A stretch of DNA of 64,000 nucleotides, taken from contig NC_088911.1 of the NCBI RefSeq assembly GCF_963576675.1, forward strand, positions 137,519,929 through 137,583,928, in the 5' to 3' direction. The position numbers and the translations under genes are program-made. Origin of the DNA: Euphorbia lathyris. Taxonomy: Eukaryota > Streptophyta > Magnoliopsida > Malpighiales > Euphorbiaceae. Shown piece after piece: positions 44,216-55,720 of this stretch. Below the pieces are notes generated by a model. That model was not told the DNA's origin. It ran no database searches and saw nothing but the letters and a program-made list of their open reading frames with translations. Positions within the stretch are counted from its first letter, which is position 1, and every line of letters begins with the position of its first letter.

Positions 44216-46776
44216 TTTTTTATAAGAAGGAAGGGTGAGACACCCCGAAACAAACAGCAAGAAAAGCTAAGTCCTAGTCCTCCGAAGAGTCCCAAACCCG
44301 CATTTATCAGCACGAAGAAAATCATGAAGGCCTGCAGAGGGATCATCACACACGTGATGCCCTAAGCTCAAAGATCCTGCGAAATTCGCCAACCAGTCTG
44401 CTGCTTTATTTCCCTCACGGAGGGTATGAGCAACACAGAAATCCCAACTGTGTTGTAACCGTTTCTGACACTCTTCAATCAACCAATAATATCTGTGTCG
44501 ACACTGTCCTGTGCCCCTGATTAAATCCACTACTTCCAGCGAGTCAACTTCAAACACAACTTTCCTCCATCCCATCTCCCGGGCTAAATTGATACCGTAG
44601 AACAGACCCCAAACCTCCGCCAAGAGGGCAATACAAACCCCAAGGTTGCAGGTAAAGCCCTTCAACCAGTTACATGCGTTATCTTGAGCTAAACCTCCAC
44701 AGACTGCTTCTCCCGGATCTCCCTTACTTGCCCCATCGTTATTTATCTTTATCCATTCATCATTCGGCGGAAGCCATTTCACAAGCGTCAAGGTGCTGGT
44801 CCTGTTTTCAATCTGGTGCTCCCTGTGAATAGCCCAATTGCTTCTATTCTCCTTTGCCTGTTGAACGACACAGTCCACTTTCTCCCCAATTTCCCGATCA
44901 GCTCCTTCGAACGTCAATTCATTCCTCCATCTCCATAAACACCAGCAGCCAATCGAGAAAACTGTAGGCCATGCGATTCCATCCCACAAATCCTTTGAGC
45001 GGATATTCTTAGTTAGCCACTCATGTAAACCTCCCGCAAAGAATTCCGATTAGCGATCAATCGAGATGAAAAATCCTCCTTGCTTCCGGACAATCTCTCA
45101 ACAAGTGTATCAGTGTTTCACTATTTCCGCAGCTACGACACTTATCATCCGTAGTGAGATGCCTACGCACTCTTTCCGTTTGGGTTAACACAGCTTCATG
45201 TCCGACAGTCCACATGAAGAAACAAATGCCCTCTGTTACCTCAATATTCCAAACCTCTTTCCAGTTCGATTTGTCCCAGATTATACCCGCTCCAGTTGTG
45301 TTGTTGCTTTGAAGCCAATACGCAGTTTTGACAGAAAACGATCCTGACTTAGAGGGTCCCCAAGTCCAACTATCATTTTCCTTATCATCGTTAAACAACA
45401 CCATTGCAGCAAGTTGAAGCATCACGTCTTGGGGTAGCAAGTTTCTAATACGATCCCAGTCCCAGCCTTCTCCATCCCTCCAATATTCTGCAACTACTTT
45501 AGTTTTCTCATCATCGGTCAGAGGGTTCAAAGTTCTGTCCGCAAGATAGAAATCGCCCAGCCACTTGTCGAATCAGCCCATTTCTCAAAACCGCTGCTCC
45601 CTGCATAATACTATTCCAATTTCCACTCTTCGGACATTTGTTCCTAAACATGTCCATTCCTTGTCTGTCTTTCGCATAGATATCCCTTAGGACCCTAACT
45701 CAGAAGCAATCGGGTTCTGTCAGTACCCGCCAGCTTAGCTTTGCGGCATTAGCTAGATTTACCTTCCTAGTCTGACGAATACTCAAACCCCCTTGGTCTC
45801 GGGACCTGCATACCTCCTCCCATTTAACTAGATGAATTCTTCGCTGCCTATCAGAACTTTCCCAGATGAATTTTCTATTTATCCTGTCAAGGCTCTTACA
45901 GACACTCACCGGGAGGGTCGTCGTTTGCATTGTATAGGTGGGGAGGGCCGATAGCACCGATTTTACAAAGGGTGGTTCTTCCCGCAAAGGAGAGACATTT
46001 CTCCTTCCAACCTGCGAGCCTGTTTCTGACTCTTTCTGTCACATGGTCAAAGGAGCGCCTATTGATTCTCTCATGAACAAGTGGAACTCCTAGATATTTA
46101 CCCAAATTTGTCGTTCCTTTAATTCCCAGCTCTTGCGTGATCTGCCCTTGAACCCCTTCATCAACATTAGTGGAGAAGAAGCAGCAAGACTTCTCTAGGC
46201 TAAGTTTCTGCCCCGATCCATCACAAAAGTAGCTCAGTACATTCTTAATAATCTTTGCATGTTCCCACGAGGCCTCCGCCATCAGAACAATGTCGTCAGC
46301 AAAGAAACAGTGAGAGATCTTGGGCCCATTTTTTGACAGAGTAATAGGCTTCCAATTCCCTTGCTCTACTGAATCTAAGATTAGATGACTTAACCTCTCC
46401 AAACAAAGCACAAACAGATAGGGTGATAACGGATCTCCTTGTCTGAGCCTCTCGAAGGATGAAAGCCCTCGCCTTTCTCCCCATTCCAGAGCACTTGCAT
46501 AAACGGGAAAGTAACACATGTCATAATGACGTTGATCAAATGTTGCGGAATTCCCAAAGCGACAAGAGTATCTTTCAGGAAATTCCAATTGATACGATCG
46601 TACGCATTTTCCAAATCCAGCTTCAAAAGCATCCGACGCTTCTTATTCTTGCTCCTTTGGAAGGAGAAAACTGTCTCTTGAAGAAGAACCACATTATCTG
46701 AAATCTGTCTACCCGGTACAAAGCTGCTCTGCATAGGACCAACCACCTTCGGGAGGATGAATTTGACCCTATTAGT
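44216..46776 (-). mobile_element. LINE retrotransposon, 5'-truncated, with perfect 15-bp TSD
   Basis: Flanked by ATGATTTCATATGCT at 44201-44215 and 46777-46791, a perfect 15-bp target duplication. The element lies on the minus strand: reverse transcriptase (right), zinc-binding region, then RNase H, then a short A-rich tail next to the left duplication (T run at 44215-44221 on the + strand). The endonuclease, ORF1 and 5' part are absent, as expected from incomplete reverse transcription. The remaining 2.56 kb contains several frame breaks. Confidence 0.88.
44267..46746 (-). pseudogene. LINE ORF2 remnant: RT, zf-RVT, RNase H
   Basis: On the minus strand: QSSFVPGRQISDNVVLLQE, DLENAYDRINW (RT palm start), then in a second frame LSPYLFVLCLERLS, the catalytic FADDIVLM, and KYLGVPL; a third frame from 45987 has RKFIWESS and GGLSIR. 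45057-45530 holds the zf-RVT region with CRSCGNSETLIHLLRDCP, and 44267-44989 the RNase H with NNDGASKGD, an acidic E in AEVWGL, the D of EVDSLEVVD and the terminal REGNKAADWLA. Frameshifts near 46480 and 45900 and stops near 45690 and 45000 separate them. The protein would copy LINE RNA at nicked DNA; it is dead here. Confidence 0.87.
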
Positions 46777-47195
46777 AATGATTTCATATGCTGACCATCA
46801 CTAACTTTCAGCATTCTAATAATTTAATGAGTTTTCGAAATTACAAATTATCTCTTAATAGGAAATAAAAGTTCAAAAATTACATAATCGAGTAGATATT
46901 AAATTTAAAATTAAATATTTTTATATATTTATTTTGTTTTATAACTTAACCAACTTTCATGAATTCAAAAGCTGAAAATTTGGAATTTTGTAGAGGGCCA
47001 CGTCCTTCAATGATCTAAAGCGTGGACACGTGTTGCAATACATGTCAAAAATCTATGAGGTTTATTTTTAATATTGACGAGGACATCAAATTAATTAGGT
47101 GTTATTAAACTCAGTCCTAATTTCTCATCTCTAGCTCCGTGAAAGGATGAAAGTACCCTTTGAGGTTTTGAGGTGGGAAATGGAAGAAAAAGACC

Positions 47196-47340
47196 TCTCC
47201 CGGCACGTGGGCGTGAGGTAATCACGCCTCACCCTGTGGTGAGGCGTGAGGTAATCACGCCTCACCCTGTGGTGAGAGGTGAGGTAATCACGCCTCACCA
47301 TAAGGTGAGGCGTGGTGAGGCGTGATTACCTCACGCCCGC
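47196..47340. repeat. Subterminal palindromic tandem repeat, left
   Basis: About four units of 33 bp of the form GGCGTGAGGTAATCACGCC followed by TCACCCTGTGGTGA, the last partly inverted. Each unit contains a near-palindrome (GGCGTGA...ATCACGCC), and the array could form hairpins. It has the same plan as the right array at 50052-50240. Confidence 0.7.
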
Positions 47341-49309
47341 ATGAATAAATCAAAAAAAAAATTATTGATTATTGTGGTTAACTCGAATTATCCGTTTAGA
47401 AATAAAAATTACGGCATTTTAACTCGGATTACCCTTTAACAAATAAAATTTAACAAATAAACATTAAAATAAAAATTAATAAACATAAAAGAGTACATAT
47501 AATATCAAAAGTGTTAAAATGTATAAAGTTCTACTAAAATAATCTAGTTCGCCCGACGTCACGCGTCCATAAACTCATCCATCTCCCTCTTAATGAGTGG
47601 AGCATCCTCGTCAGATCGGTGGGTAGCCGTTAGTTGGGTGACACGCCACAACCAGCTAACTCACAATAAAAAACTAAATAAATATTAAAAAATAAACACA
47701 TATAAACTAATACTAAATAATAATATTAAATAATATTAAACTTACAAATTCGTTGTTGGCGCGAGCAAAGTGGACCGGTCCATCCTGTGGTGCATGAAGA
47801 AGATGAGGATGCGAATATCGCATATACCAGTCCATGTAAGCAAGATCACAAGCAGTGGGATCGTATCCAACTGGCCGGCATCTCCTCCGATCAATGCCCC
47901 GAGCCGATGGAAATCTCCGCCAGGTATCCTCAACTGTGACAGAGGAATGCGTGAGCCTGTACGATAAAGACCTCCATGGCCGTACTGCTTTATCAGGTCT
48001 AATACGCTCAGCTGGGATAGGCTGAGTATATCCGACCTGTCGCAACGCTCGATCCGGCATATACGGCTCGACGATGTCTCTACACCGTATCTAACCGGCG
48101 TAGGACACTCGAAGCCGATCATCATCGGGGACAGGACCATAAGGCAACCACGTCACCTGAAAAAAAAATATTCAATAATAAATAATAATATACTATAAAT
48201 AATACTTAAATTAATTCTAAAATTTTATAAAATACCTCTAATGTCGTCATACGGTCCAGCTACCCGCATATGGTATCTAGTCGGGCGGTCTTATTGCCTA
48301 GTACCCCCGACTTCCTATCTTAGTGCACGGGCATGGTCAGCTGGGATCACGTGAGCTAGTCTATGCGGCCAGAACACCGGAAAATACTTGTATATCCATG
48401 CCTGTAGTAGGGTCAAACATCCGCATATACTAGAACGATTTCCTCTGCTCGCTATCCCCAGCTGCCGGTACAACGTGGCAAGTGTAGCAGACCCCCATGA
48501 AAATCCAGCTACCCCTCTGACACTACCGTAAACCTCAGCAAGATGGGCCGGCCTAATTCTATCTCCACTCTTGTCAACAAACAAAGTGGATCCGAGCATA
48601 AGCCACATCCACGCTGTGGCCCGAGCAGCGTCATCCCTACCCTTGATGACAAGCTTGTGTACATCATCAATAAATACACCTCCACCACTCCAGAGATGTC
48701 GGGTCGGCGACAGAAGCTGCTCCCGATCCACCCCGAATATCATCATGCATATGGCATGCAGCCGGTCAGTAGTGGGAGACTCAGACACCATCGCACCGTC
48801 AATCGGGATCCGAAGAATCTGCCATACATCATGCAGCTGGATAGTCATCTCCCCGAACGGCATGTGGAAGGAGTTCGTATCGGGCTGCCATTGCTCCACG
48901 AACGCAGTCAACAGCGGAGTGTCGAGGTTCCTAAACATGATATGTGGAAGGTGAGACAAACCAGTCTTCTCGATCATCTCCTTCAGCGGTAAAATGACAC
49001 ATATACAATTATTGAATGTTTTTGAGGTTTATAGTTAAAAATACAAATTACAATAAATGTTGACAAACTAAATTATTCTTACCTCGGGTGACGCACCAGA
49101 AAACTACACCCACAAATTCTGACATATTGTTGATCTGTTGTAGCATGTCAGAAACGACCGAAGCTCTCCTCCCAGCATCCGTGAGGCAACATGTCCTAGA
49201 AAACTATGAATCAGGGAACCATCAATGGGGCCACCATCCACCGGTGTACTAACTATCCTGCTCTCGTCCTCACTAGCTTTGGGACGTTTGCTAGTCCCTG
49301 AAAGTTATA

Positions 49310-49550
49310 AAATTATACTAAAATTATACTAAAATATACTAAAGTTATAAAACTATACTAAAACTATTAAATTATACTAAAATTATACTAAAGTTATATT
49401 AAAATTATACTAAAACTATTAAATTATACTAAAATTATACTAAAGTTATACTTAAATTATACTAAAATTATACTAAAGTTATACAAAAATTATACCAAAA
49501 TTATACTAAACTATACTAAAGTTATAAAATTATACTAAAATTATACTAAA
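49310..49550. repeat. Minisatellite in the PMD gene intron
   Basis: Runs of TACTAAAATTATACTAAAGT variants with a period of about 11-18 bp fill the intron between exons 2 and 3. AT-only and length-variable. Confidence 0.8.
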
Positions 49551-50051
49551 AAATACATGTACTCCCAAAGCGACCTCCTATGCACTGGGTCGGCTGTCTA
49601 ACCGGGGTCGGCTGCTCATCGATATCCTCACCCTCGTGATCACGTGCAGCTGCAGACTGTCGCAGTACCTGGGCTACCACATCCAGGTAGTCCTCCACAA
49701 AATCGCTATCAGGATCTCTGTCACCAAAATCCGTCGCCCCCTCTGATCCATAAATATCGGGCTGATCCACAATCGCCCCCCTCCTCACCTGCTCCGTCGC
49801 AGCTCCTCTCCGCCTACGAGTAGATATATCAATACCATGCAATCTCGTATGTCGTGGTGTATCATCCTCGCCGTTCATATCTAGATGACGAGCAGATGAC
49901 GGGATGGATTTCCCACCCCTAGTAGGCCGCTCCGTCTATAAAAAATTACACTAAGTTAATCTAAAATTGTAACATATAAATTATAAATTACACTAAATTA
50001 ATTTAAATGTAAATAATGTAAATATAATTTAAAAATAAAAAATAAAACTCC

Positions 50052-50240
50052 CTCGGGCGTATGAACATCACGCCCGAACCACTGGTCGGGCGTATGAACA
50101 TCACGTCCGACCTATGGTTCGGACGTTTGAACATCACGCCCGACCTATGGTACGGGCATGTGGCTATCACGCCCGCACCACTGGTCGGGCGTGACGTTCT
50201 TACACCGGAACCACAGGCTGGGCGTGATGTTCATACGCCC
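50052..50240. repeat. Subterminal palindromic tandem repeat, right
   Basis: About five units of 33-34 bp of the form GGGCGTATGAACATCACGCC followed by CGAACCACTGGTC. Each contains a near-palindrome (GGGCGT...ACGCCC), and the units alternate in orientation near the right end. Same plan as the left array but a different sequence between the shared ATCACGCC cores. Confidence 0.7.
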
Positions 50241-50520
50241 GACTGCAATTCCGACGATTTTTTAAAAGATCCCACAGATATCAAATCGAAGCGAAAATGA
50301 ACGAAATAAAACCATAAATCTTACCATTTTCGCTTTCCCTTTACGGCCTCTGTCACCATCCATGATTTGGTTCAAAAATTAGTCCGGATTTGATCGAAGA
50401 GTGTATAGGATTCTTGAGAGGTTTTGTCTTTTTTCAATTTTTGTGCAAAGGGTAGTTCGGTCAATTCCCGAGGCTAGAGGTAGGAATCTGTGGCTAGGTA
50501 TAGTAATTCACAATTGATTA

Positions 50521-51187
50521 AGTATGTGAAAATAGATAGTGAAGAAAAGTCGGGTCAAAAGGCGACACACTGAGAGGAAAAGAAAACAGTTAATTTATAG
50601 TTTCTTCATATTTAGCTTGAAAATATCTTTAATTGTTTACGATTGAAAACCATCACCCCAAACCTGATATAGAGCCGATCGTTTTCATAATACAAGACTT
50701 TTTCAGTAACACTTCAAATGAGGTTATCACTAGAAGCTATTGAAGCACAAGATAAGAAGATGGAAGAGTTCAAAACCGAAGTAAGGAAGCAACTAAGAAA
50801 ACAACGGTGGGCGTTTACCAGTGAAATGAGGGAGATGGGAGCATTGTGGAAATATTCTAAATAGAGATCTGGAATATTGTCCGACACACTGTGGGTGCTC
50901 ATCATTAAAAAATGAAAATGACCTAATTGTACCTCATAAGAGTTAGTCCACTTTCTAAAAATAATATAAACAATTGAGTTTAGTGATTTAAGGAGTGATA
51001 ATACATATCATCTCCAACAGTACTACTCATATTCACTCATTATTTATTATTTTATGATTAAAATTAGTAAATATTGTTATATTTACCAATAGTGAAAGGA
51101 GATAGACTATTCAATAATAAATTATTAATAAAAAAATAAAATAAGAAGACACTAGGAGCTCCACAATAATTAATAGAGACGGCGAAG
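50521..51187. other. Unassigned spacer with a 48-codon frame
   Basis: A short + strand frame at 50718-50864 begins MRLSLEAIEAQDKKMEEFKT and is charged and heptad-like, suggesting a coiled coil. It has no recognised family, no clear neighbours and could be a retrotransposon gag scrap. The rest of the stretch shows nothing. Confidence 0.3.
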
Positions 51188-51850
51188 GGGTTATTAGGTC
51201 CTGTTTGGTACTCTTTAATGAGCATCGTAATAGAATGCCTGTTACAATGGAGGCTCATTACCATATTTGGTTAGTCATATTATTTTTGTCGTAATGGAAT
51301 CACAAATAATAACTCAATTTTTCTTCACAATTTTATCTAATGGGCATGACGAACGAAATATACAGGAATTCCCATTATGATTAGAAAAAAAAATGAAAAC
51401 ATAAAAACCAAAAAAATACGAAAAAGAGAAAAATGTGAAAAAACCGAAAACGGTAAAAAAAATGCAAAAAGAAAAAAAAAATTGAAAAACATGAAAAAGC
51501 AAAAAAAAATAAATAGAAAGCAACAAAAATGTAAAAAATGCGAAAAATGCGAAAATGAAAAAAAAAACACATAAAAGAGCAAAAATAAGAAAAACAACAA
51601 AAAATGAAAAATAAAAAAATAAAAAAAAAACACAAAAAAGGAAAAAAAACAAGAAAATTATAAAAAAAACATGAAAATTGCATTTAACTAATATAAATAT
51701 ATATATATAAGATAATAATAATAATTACATTTTATATTAAAATCTACCAATAAAAAATTGTAATAGAATCGTTATTCCACTTCATTACATTTTAATATTG
51801 ATTAGATTACATTATATTACAATATACTAAAAAACACTAGAAGACTATTA
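51188..51850. repeat. MITE-like element with a 300-bp A-rich core
   Basis: The left part has 'cctgtttggtactcttta' and 'gtaatagaatgcctgttaca'; the right part has 'ttgtaatagaatcgttattcc', suggesting related ends. The core, 51375-51680, is nearly all A with scattered single bases (+ strand). The Phe-rich frames on the minus strand are products of this composition, not genes. Confidence 0.5.
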
Positions 51851-52009
51851 GAGTTATTTTTAATTTTACTTTCTTAAATTTTAACTTAAAAGCACAACTA
51901 GAAAGTTGTCCTCTTTAAATAAAATAAAATTAATAACTTTATAATGTAAATACAAAGATTAATATTTTATTTGTTAAAAATGTAAACAATAATAAATTAT
52001 TCAGGAATA

Positions 52010-52562
52010 AGGGATAAAAATACACCTAGCATTTATAGTTAGGTACAATTTTATCTCTAACATTTAAAATGGTATAATTTTATTTCTAGTATTATCAAGT
52101 TGGGTCAATTTGAAAAATAATTTATCAAAATATCTTATAGGTCATGAATCTTGTCATATACACTTCACATATGTGAGTCATTTTTATCACGCATCAGTAA
52201 CAGATCATAAACATGTGATTTGACGTGAAAAAAAATTAAAAAAAAAAAAAATATCTATTGTATGAGTTGGACAAAAAAAATTCAAAATATTTCTCCAAAT
52301 TTGTGAATATTAATCTTCAATTTTATTATTAAATCACAGAAAATATCAATTTTTTTAAACGAACTGATATATAATTGGTGTAACATAAATAATAAAAATA
52401 TATGTATTTTATAATAATATCTGAAATTGATCCAATTTGCCGTCGTTAGGAGTAAAATTGCTCTTCGATACCAACGTTAAAAATAAAATTCCACAATTTT
52501 AGACGTTGGGAATAAAATTACTCCTGACTGTAAACATTCGGGGTATGTTTGCACTTTATCCC
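52010..52562. mobile_element. MITE family C, copy 3
   Basis: Left end AGGGATAAAAATACACC and right end GGGGTATGTTTGCACTTTAT are inverted repeats; the interior matches 6008-6598 and 33453-34018 ('cagtaacagatcataaacatgtg', 'aaattgctctt'). Core blocks are in inverse orientation relative to copy 2, as expected for random insertion. Non-coding. Confidence 0.65.
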
Positions 52563-52902
52563 AATTATTTATATTGTTACAACTTGGAGGATAATTTCAA
52601 GTTCCATCCTTTAGTTTTTAATTTTTAATTTCTTCACCTCAATTTCAGAAACAAAATGCATTGAAAATCGAAACAGGTAGTGTGAAAATTAATACAACTA
52701 GACGCCTTAAATGAATTGCAGACTTCCGTACGTCATCATGACTCAAAATTTAATGGAAAAAGACTCCATTTCCTGAATTTACTCACTCATTTATTAGTCA
52801 TTTATATCAGATGCAACATGTTACAGTGAAGCTCGATGAATTAAAACCATTATCCGTTATAGATATGAGACGTTATAGATATGAGACTGGTATGAAAAAA
52901 CT

Positions 52903-53480
52903 CTAGAATGTAAACGGGGCAGATGGGATGGGGAATGCATTTTTCATCCCCGTCCCCGACTAGTCGAGGATTCACCATTCCCATCCCCGCGAGCTAAATG
53001 GGGATAAACTTATCCACGTCCCCGTCTCGCGGGGAATCTCCATTCCCCATTTATAGATGTTCAAAAGATGTTATCCACATTCCTCATTCATCGCGGGGAA
53101 TCATTGTTTATGTTTAAAAAATCAGTAAAGATAAAAACGTTTAAGAAACATTGGCTAATAATACCAAGCATTAACAACCATTCTCAAATTTTTCAAATAA
53201 AAAAAACTAAAAATTTGAAAACAACTAATCACCTAATTAAAATACACTTAAATCATCCAAAAAAATCAATTATCACGGGGAATAATCGGGGATTAACGGG
53301 GCGGGGATGGGGATCCTCATGGAGCAGGGATACCTTTCCCCATCCTCGCCCGATCCCCATCACGGGGAACAAAAGTATCCTCATCCCCGTTCCATGGGGA
53401 TCCTTATCGGGGATTCCCCGTCCCCGTCGGGATGGGTCACAGATAGGGACGGGGAATCCCCGTCCCATTTGCATCCTTAG
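52903..53480. mobile_element. GGGGA-rich MITE (family H)
   Basis: Ends 'gtaaacggggcagatgggatgggg' and 'ggggaatccccgtcccatttgcatcc'-type sequence are inverted repeats of about 100 bp or more, rich in GGGGAATCCCC palindromes, around an AT-rich core. The 177-codon frame at 53068-53601 crosses it and is not a gene. Non-coding. Confidence 0.6.
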
Positions 53481-53539
53481 AAAACTCCCAGGATATCTGA
53501 TACTAGTCATAAATGTTTTATATATTAAAAAATATTATT

Positions 53540-53835
53540 GTTTTTTAAATGTAATATGTGGGATTCAATCCCCAACCTTTTGTTCTTCAATCATTGAGTA
53601 ATATCATTAACCTATTTTATTCTTATTGATTAAGGTTCAAATTTTTAGATGGATGATTTATTAAATTTATATTTTGGTAAATTTATAATATTTTTTATTT
53701 TATGCATTGATTCTTAACGGGTAAGGGTACCCGTGAATTAAATAGAACCGATACTTGTAATTAAAATTGAACGGGTAAAAGTTTAGGTTGGCACTACCCG
53801 CGGATACCCTACCTACTCGTTGTCATCCCTAGTCT
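53540..53835. repeat. 300-bp repeat shared with 61290-61600
   Basis: Blocks TTATTGATTAAGGTTCAAAT, GATGATTTATTAAATTTATA and GATTCTTAACGGGTAAG occur in the same order and orientation in both places. The 'acgggtaagggtacccgt' palindromes near the right end resemble hAT-type subterminal motifs. Confidence 0.5.
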
Positions 53836-53926
53836 CACATTCTTGATCTGAAAGATCATTATCGACCCAGACGAAAATCAACCTGTTTCTTTTCAATTTC
53901 TTCCCTTAACTTAGGGCAGGAATTTT

Positions 53927-54088
53927 TACATACACCTTAATGAGCAAGTGAATTTGCTCATTCACCGTTAGATATATGCTTATTAAATCTAAGCCTCATG
54001 ATGCTTTGAATCCCCACCTTAGGATTCTAATAAGTCCAGATCTAACGGTGAATAAATAAATTCTACTTGCTCATTAAGATGCATGCGA
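53927..54088. mobile_element. Short foldback MITE
   Basis: About 160 bp made almost entirely of two inverted arms of about 60 bp: 'cttaatgagcaagtgaattt' with 'attcaccgttagat' on the left, and their mirror 'gatctaacggtgaataaat' with 'acttgctcattaag' on the right. Non-coding. Confidence 0.65.
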
Positions 54089-54597
54089 TCAAGATTGTAG
54101 CTTAGGGAAACCCATTAGCCCCCTCAACTCAACAAATGTAACACTTCGTTTCCCTTTATGTGCATACATGTCATTGATTTTCCCCCTCAACTCACCTTGT
54201 TGTCTTCCACCGATTTCGTTTCCTTATTTTTTTTTTCTTTCTTTATTAATTTTATTTTATTTAGAGTTCATATTTTTTATTGGATTTTTAAAATTCGTTT
54301 GAACTATATTTATTCTCTATAATATTTTCATTCCTACCATTTTCAAACTTAGCAAGAGCGGAAACGGTAAATCTTGCTTGTAGATCACTAGATCTACATG
54401 GTTTATTGCAAAAAGTAAAGACTCATAATCAAATATTCAGAAGAGCCTAAATGATAAAGATAAGATTACAGCTTCTTCTTCTCTACAGATTTATATTTAC
54501 GAGAAATATACATATATTACATTTTGTTTGTGTTTATTGTACATGTGATGACTTTGTTATGCTCTTTGTAGTCTTTTTCTTCTCTTTATAGATTCTA

Positions 54598-55030
54598 GGT
54601 CTAATACATCATCAGCTCCCCGAACTTGTCCAAAATAGTAGATTGACAATCTGAACTTTGCAATGTCTAACCAAAAAACATAATACTAACTCTCGGTCAT
54701 CATCAATTCAATCTCTCAAACCTGCAACACTAACTTTTATAATAGGTTGAAAGGTAGGAGAAGCGAAAAAATTACCCTCGAATAGGTGAAGACGTATTTT
54801 TAGAATTTAGGTTTAATAAGTTTTGTATTTAGTTGTTACAGAACAAGTAAGTTCAGGGAGTTGGTGAGACACTTGCAAAGTTCAGAGAGCTAATTTACTT
54901 TTATGGACATGTTTAGAGAGATGGTGATACGAAATAAACAAGTTTAAGGAGCTGGTGAGATATTTCCAAAATTTAGGAAGCCAATCTACTATTTTGAACA
55001 AGTTTAGAAACTGATAATGTATTAGACTTA
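54598..55030. mobile_element. MITE family D-related, copy 3
   Basis: Ends AGGTCTAATACATCATCAGC and 'aaactgataatgtattagac' mirror each other, followed inside by the mirrored 'acttgtccaaaatagtagattg' / 'caatctactattttgaacaag'. The terminal phrase 'taatacatcat...cc..aacttgtc' links it with the D copies at 3588 and 42500. Non-coding. Confidence 0.65.
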
Positions 55031-55149
55031 GATTTTATATTATCTGTAACCTATACTCGTTCGAGGGTTTATTACATAATATTTTCATGATGTATCTGTA
55101 TTTTTTTTCATACGAATGAAATGATATAATCAAATTTTCATTATATATA

Positions 55150-55617
55150 GCCAAAAAGTATTATTAGGCCTCTGATTTTTTATTTTTTGGTTCATTAAAT
55201 CCATAATCTTTTATTTAGATACATTAAGCCCTAATCATTTATTTTTGGTCTCATTAAGCCCCCGATGACCAAATTAGTAAGTTGTGAACATCTAATTTTG
55301 TTAAAAATACGTTATTTACTTCATCTGTATTTGAAATTATTAAAAAAAATTTACTGTTTGAATTAACGTTTTTACAGTTTTTTATAGTCAAATTATACAT
55401 CCAAAACTGCTTTTAAACAGTGAAAAAATACAAATTTCAAATGCAGGTGCAATGAATAATAGTCTGTTAACCGAATTTTATGTTCAAAATTATTATTTTT
55501 TATCATCAAAGGTTTAATGAAACAAAAAATAAATGATTAGAAGATTAATGTATCTAAATAAATATCAATATTTTAATGAACCAAAAAATGAAAGATGAGA
55601 TGCGGACTAATGCTTTT

Positions 55618-55622
<5 letters not shown>
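55150..55622. mobile_element. MITE family E, copy 2
   Basis: The left end 'caaaaagtattattaggcctc' and the right end 'ggactaatgctttttgccat' are inverted repeats, with mirrored 'ttttttggttcattaa' / 'ttaatgaaccaaaaaa' inside. The interior matches 3010-3400. It is directly followed by the TA microsatellite. Non-coding. Confidence 0.6.

Positions 55623-55680
<58 letters not shown>
55622..55680. repeat. (TA)n microsatellite
   Basis: About 29 uninterrupted TA units between the family E MITE and 'atataataatttag'. Likely variable between individuals. Confidence 0.9.
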
Positions 55681-55685
<5 letters not shown>

Positions 55686-55720
55686 ATAATTTAGTAAAAT
55701 ACCCAAACGGCCATCCACCT

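Larger units (their letters stand above)
47740..50363 (-). pseudogene. Plant mobile domain (PMD) gene, decayed
   Basis: Minus-strand gene. Exon 1 (50363-50325) starts MDGDRGRKGKAKM and ends at a GTAAGA donor. Exon 2 starts at 49935 after TTTTTTATAG and runs to about 49555 (acidic N-terminal region). Exon 3 is 49297-49083 (acceptor TTTCAG, donor GTAAGA) and has an in-frame TAG near its end. The next exon, from about 48977, holds the core plant mobile domain (PF10536): HMPFGEMTIQLHDVWQILRI, PIDGAMVSE, AWMWLMLG, FSWGSATLATLYRQL and WIYKYFP. It stops at 48315. The C-terminal region near 48070-47740 (PDRALRQVGYTQPIP, DWYMRYSHPHL) follows a TAG. PMD proteins related to MAIN/MAIL1 act in nuclear gene silencing; transposon copies are of unknown use. 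Two stops suggest a dead copy. Confidence 0.72.
47098..50511. mobile_element. MULE-like element carrying a plant mobile domain gene
   Basis: 3.4 kb between AATTAATTA at 47089-47097 and AATTGATTA at 50512-50520, a 9-bp direct repeat with one mismatch, the length used by Mutator-like elements. The ends are imperfect inverted repeats of about 60 bp (left 'ctctagctccg...gtaccctttg', right mirror 'cctctagcctcgg...ctaccctttg'). Just inside each end lie tandem palindromic repeats (47196-47340 and 50052-50240). The one gene inside is a plant mobile domain gene on the minus strand; no transposase was seen. Assignment to MULE is an inference from TSD length and structure. Confidence 0.6.

Noticed and set aside
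47196..47340. Regular palindromic repeats that look CRISPR-like at first sight
   Set aside because: No unique spacers lie between repeats, the context is a plant transposon end, and the units are contiguous.
51314..51683. Phe-rich open frames on the minus strand (up to 112 codons)
   Set aside because: They are translations of the A-rich tract at 51375-51680; composition alone explains them.
53068..53601. 177-codon + strand frame
   Set aside because: It crosses the GGGGA-rich MITE and the start of a dispersed repeat; no domain and no coding-like composition.
55622..55680. (TA)n run as a possible regulatory site
   Set aside because: A simple microsatellite at a MITE edge; no evidence of regulation.
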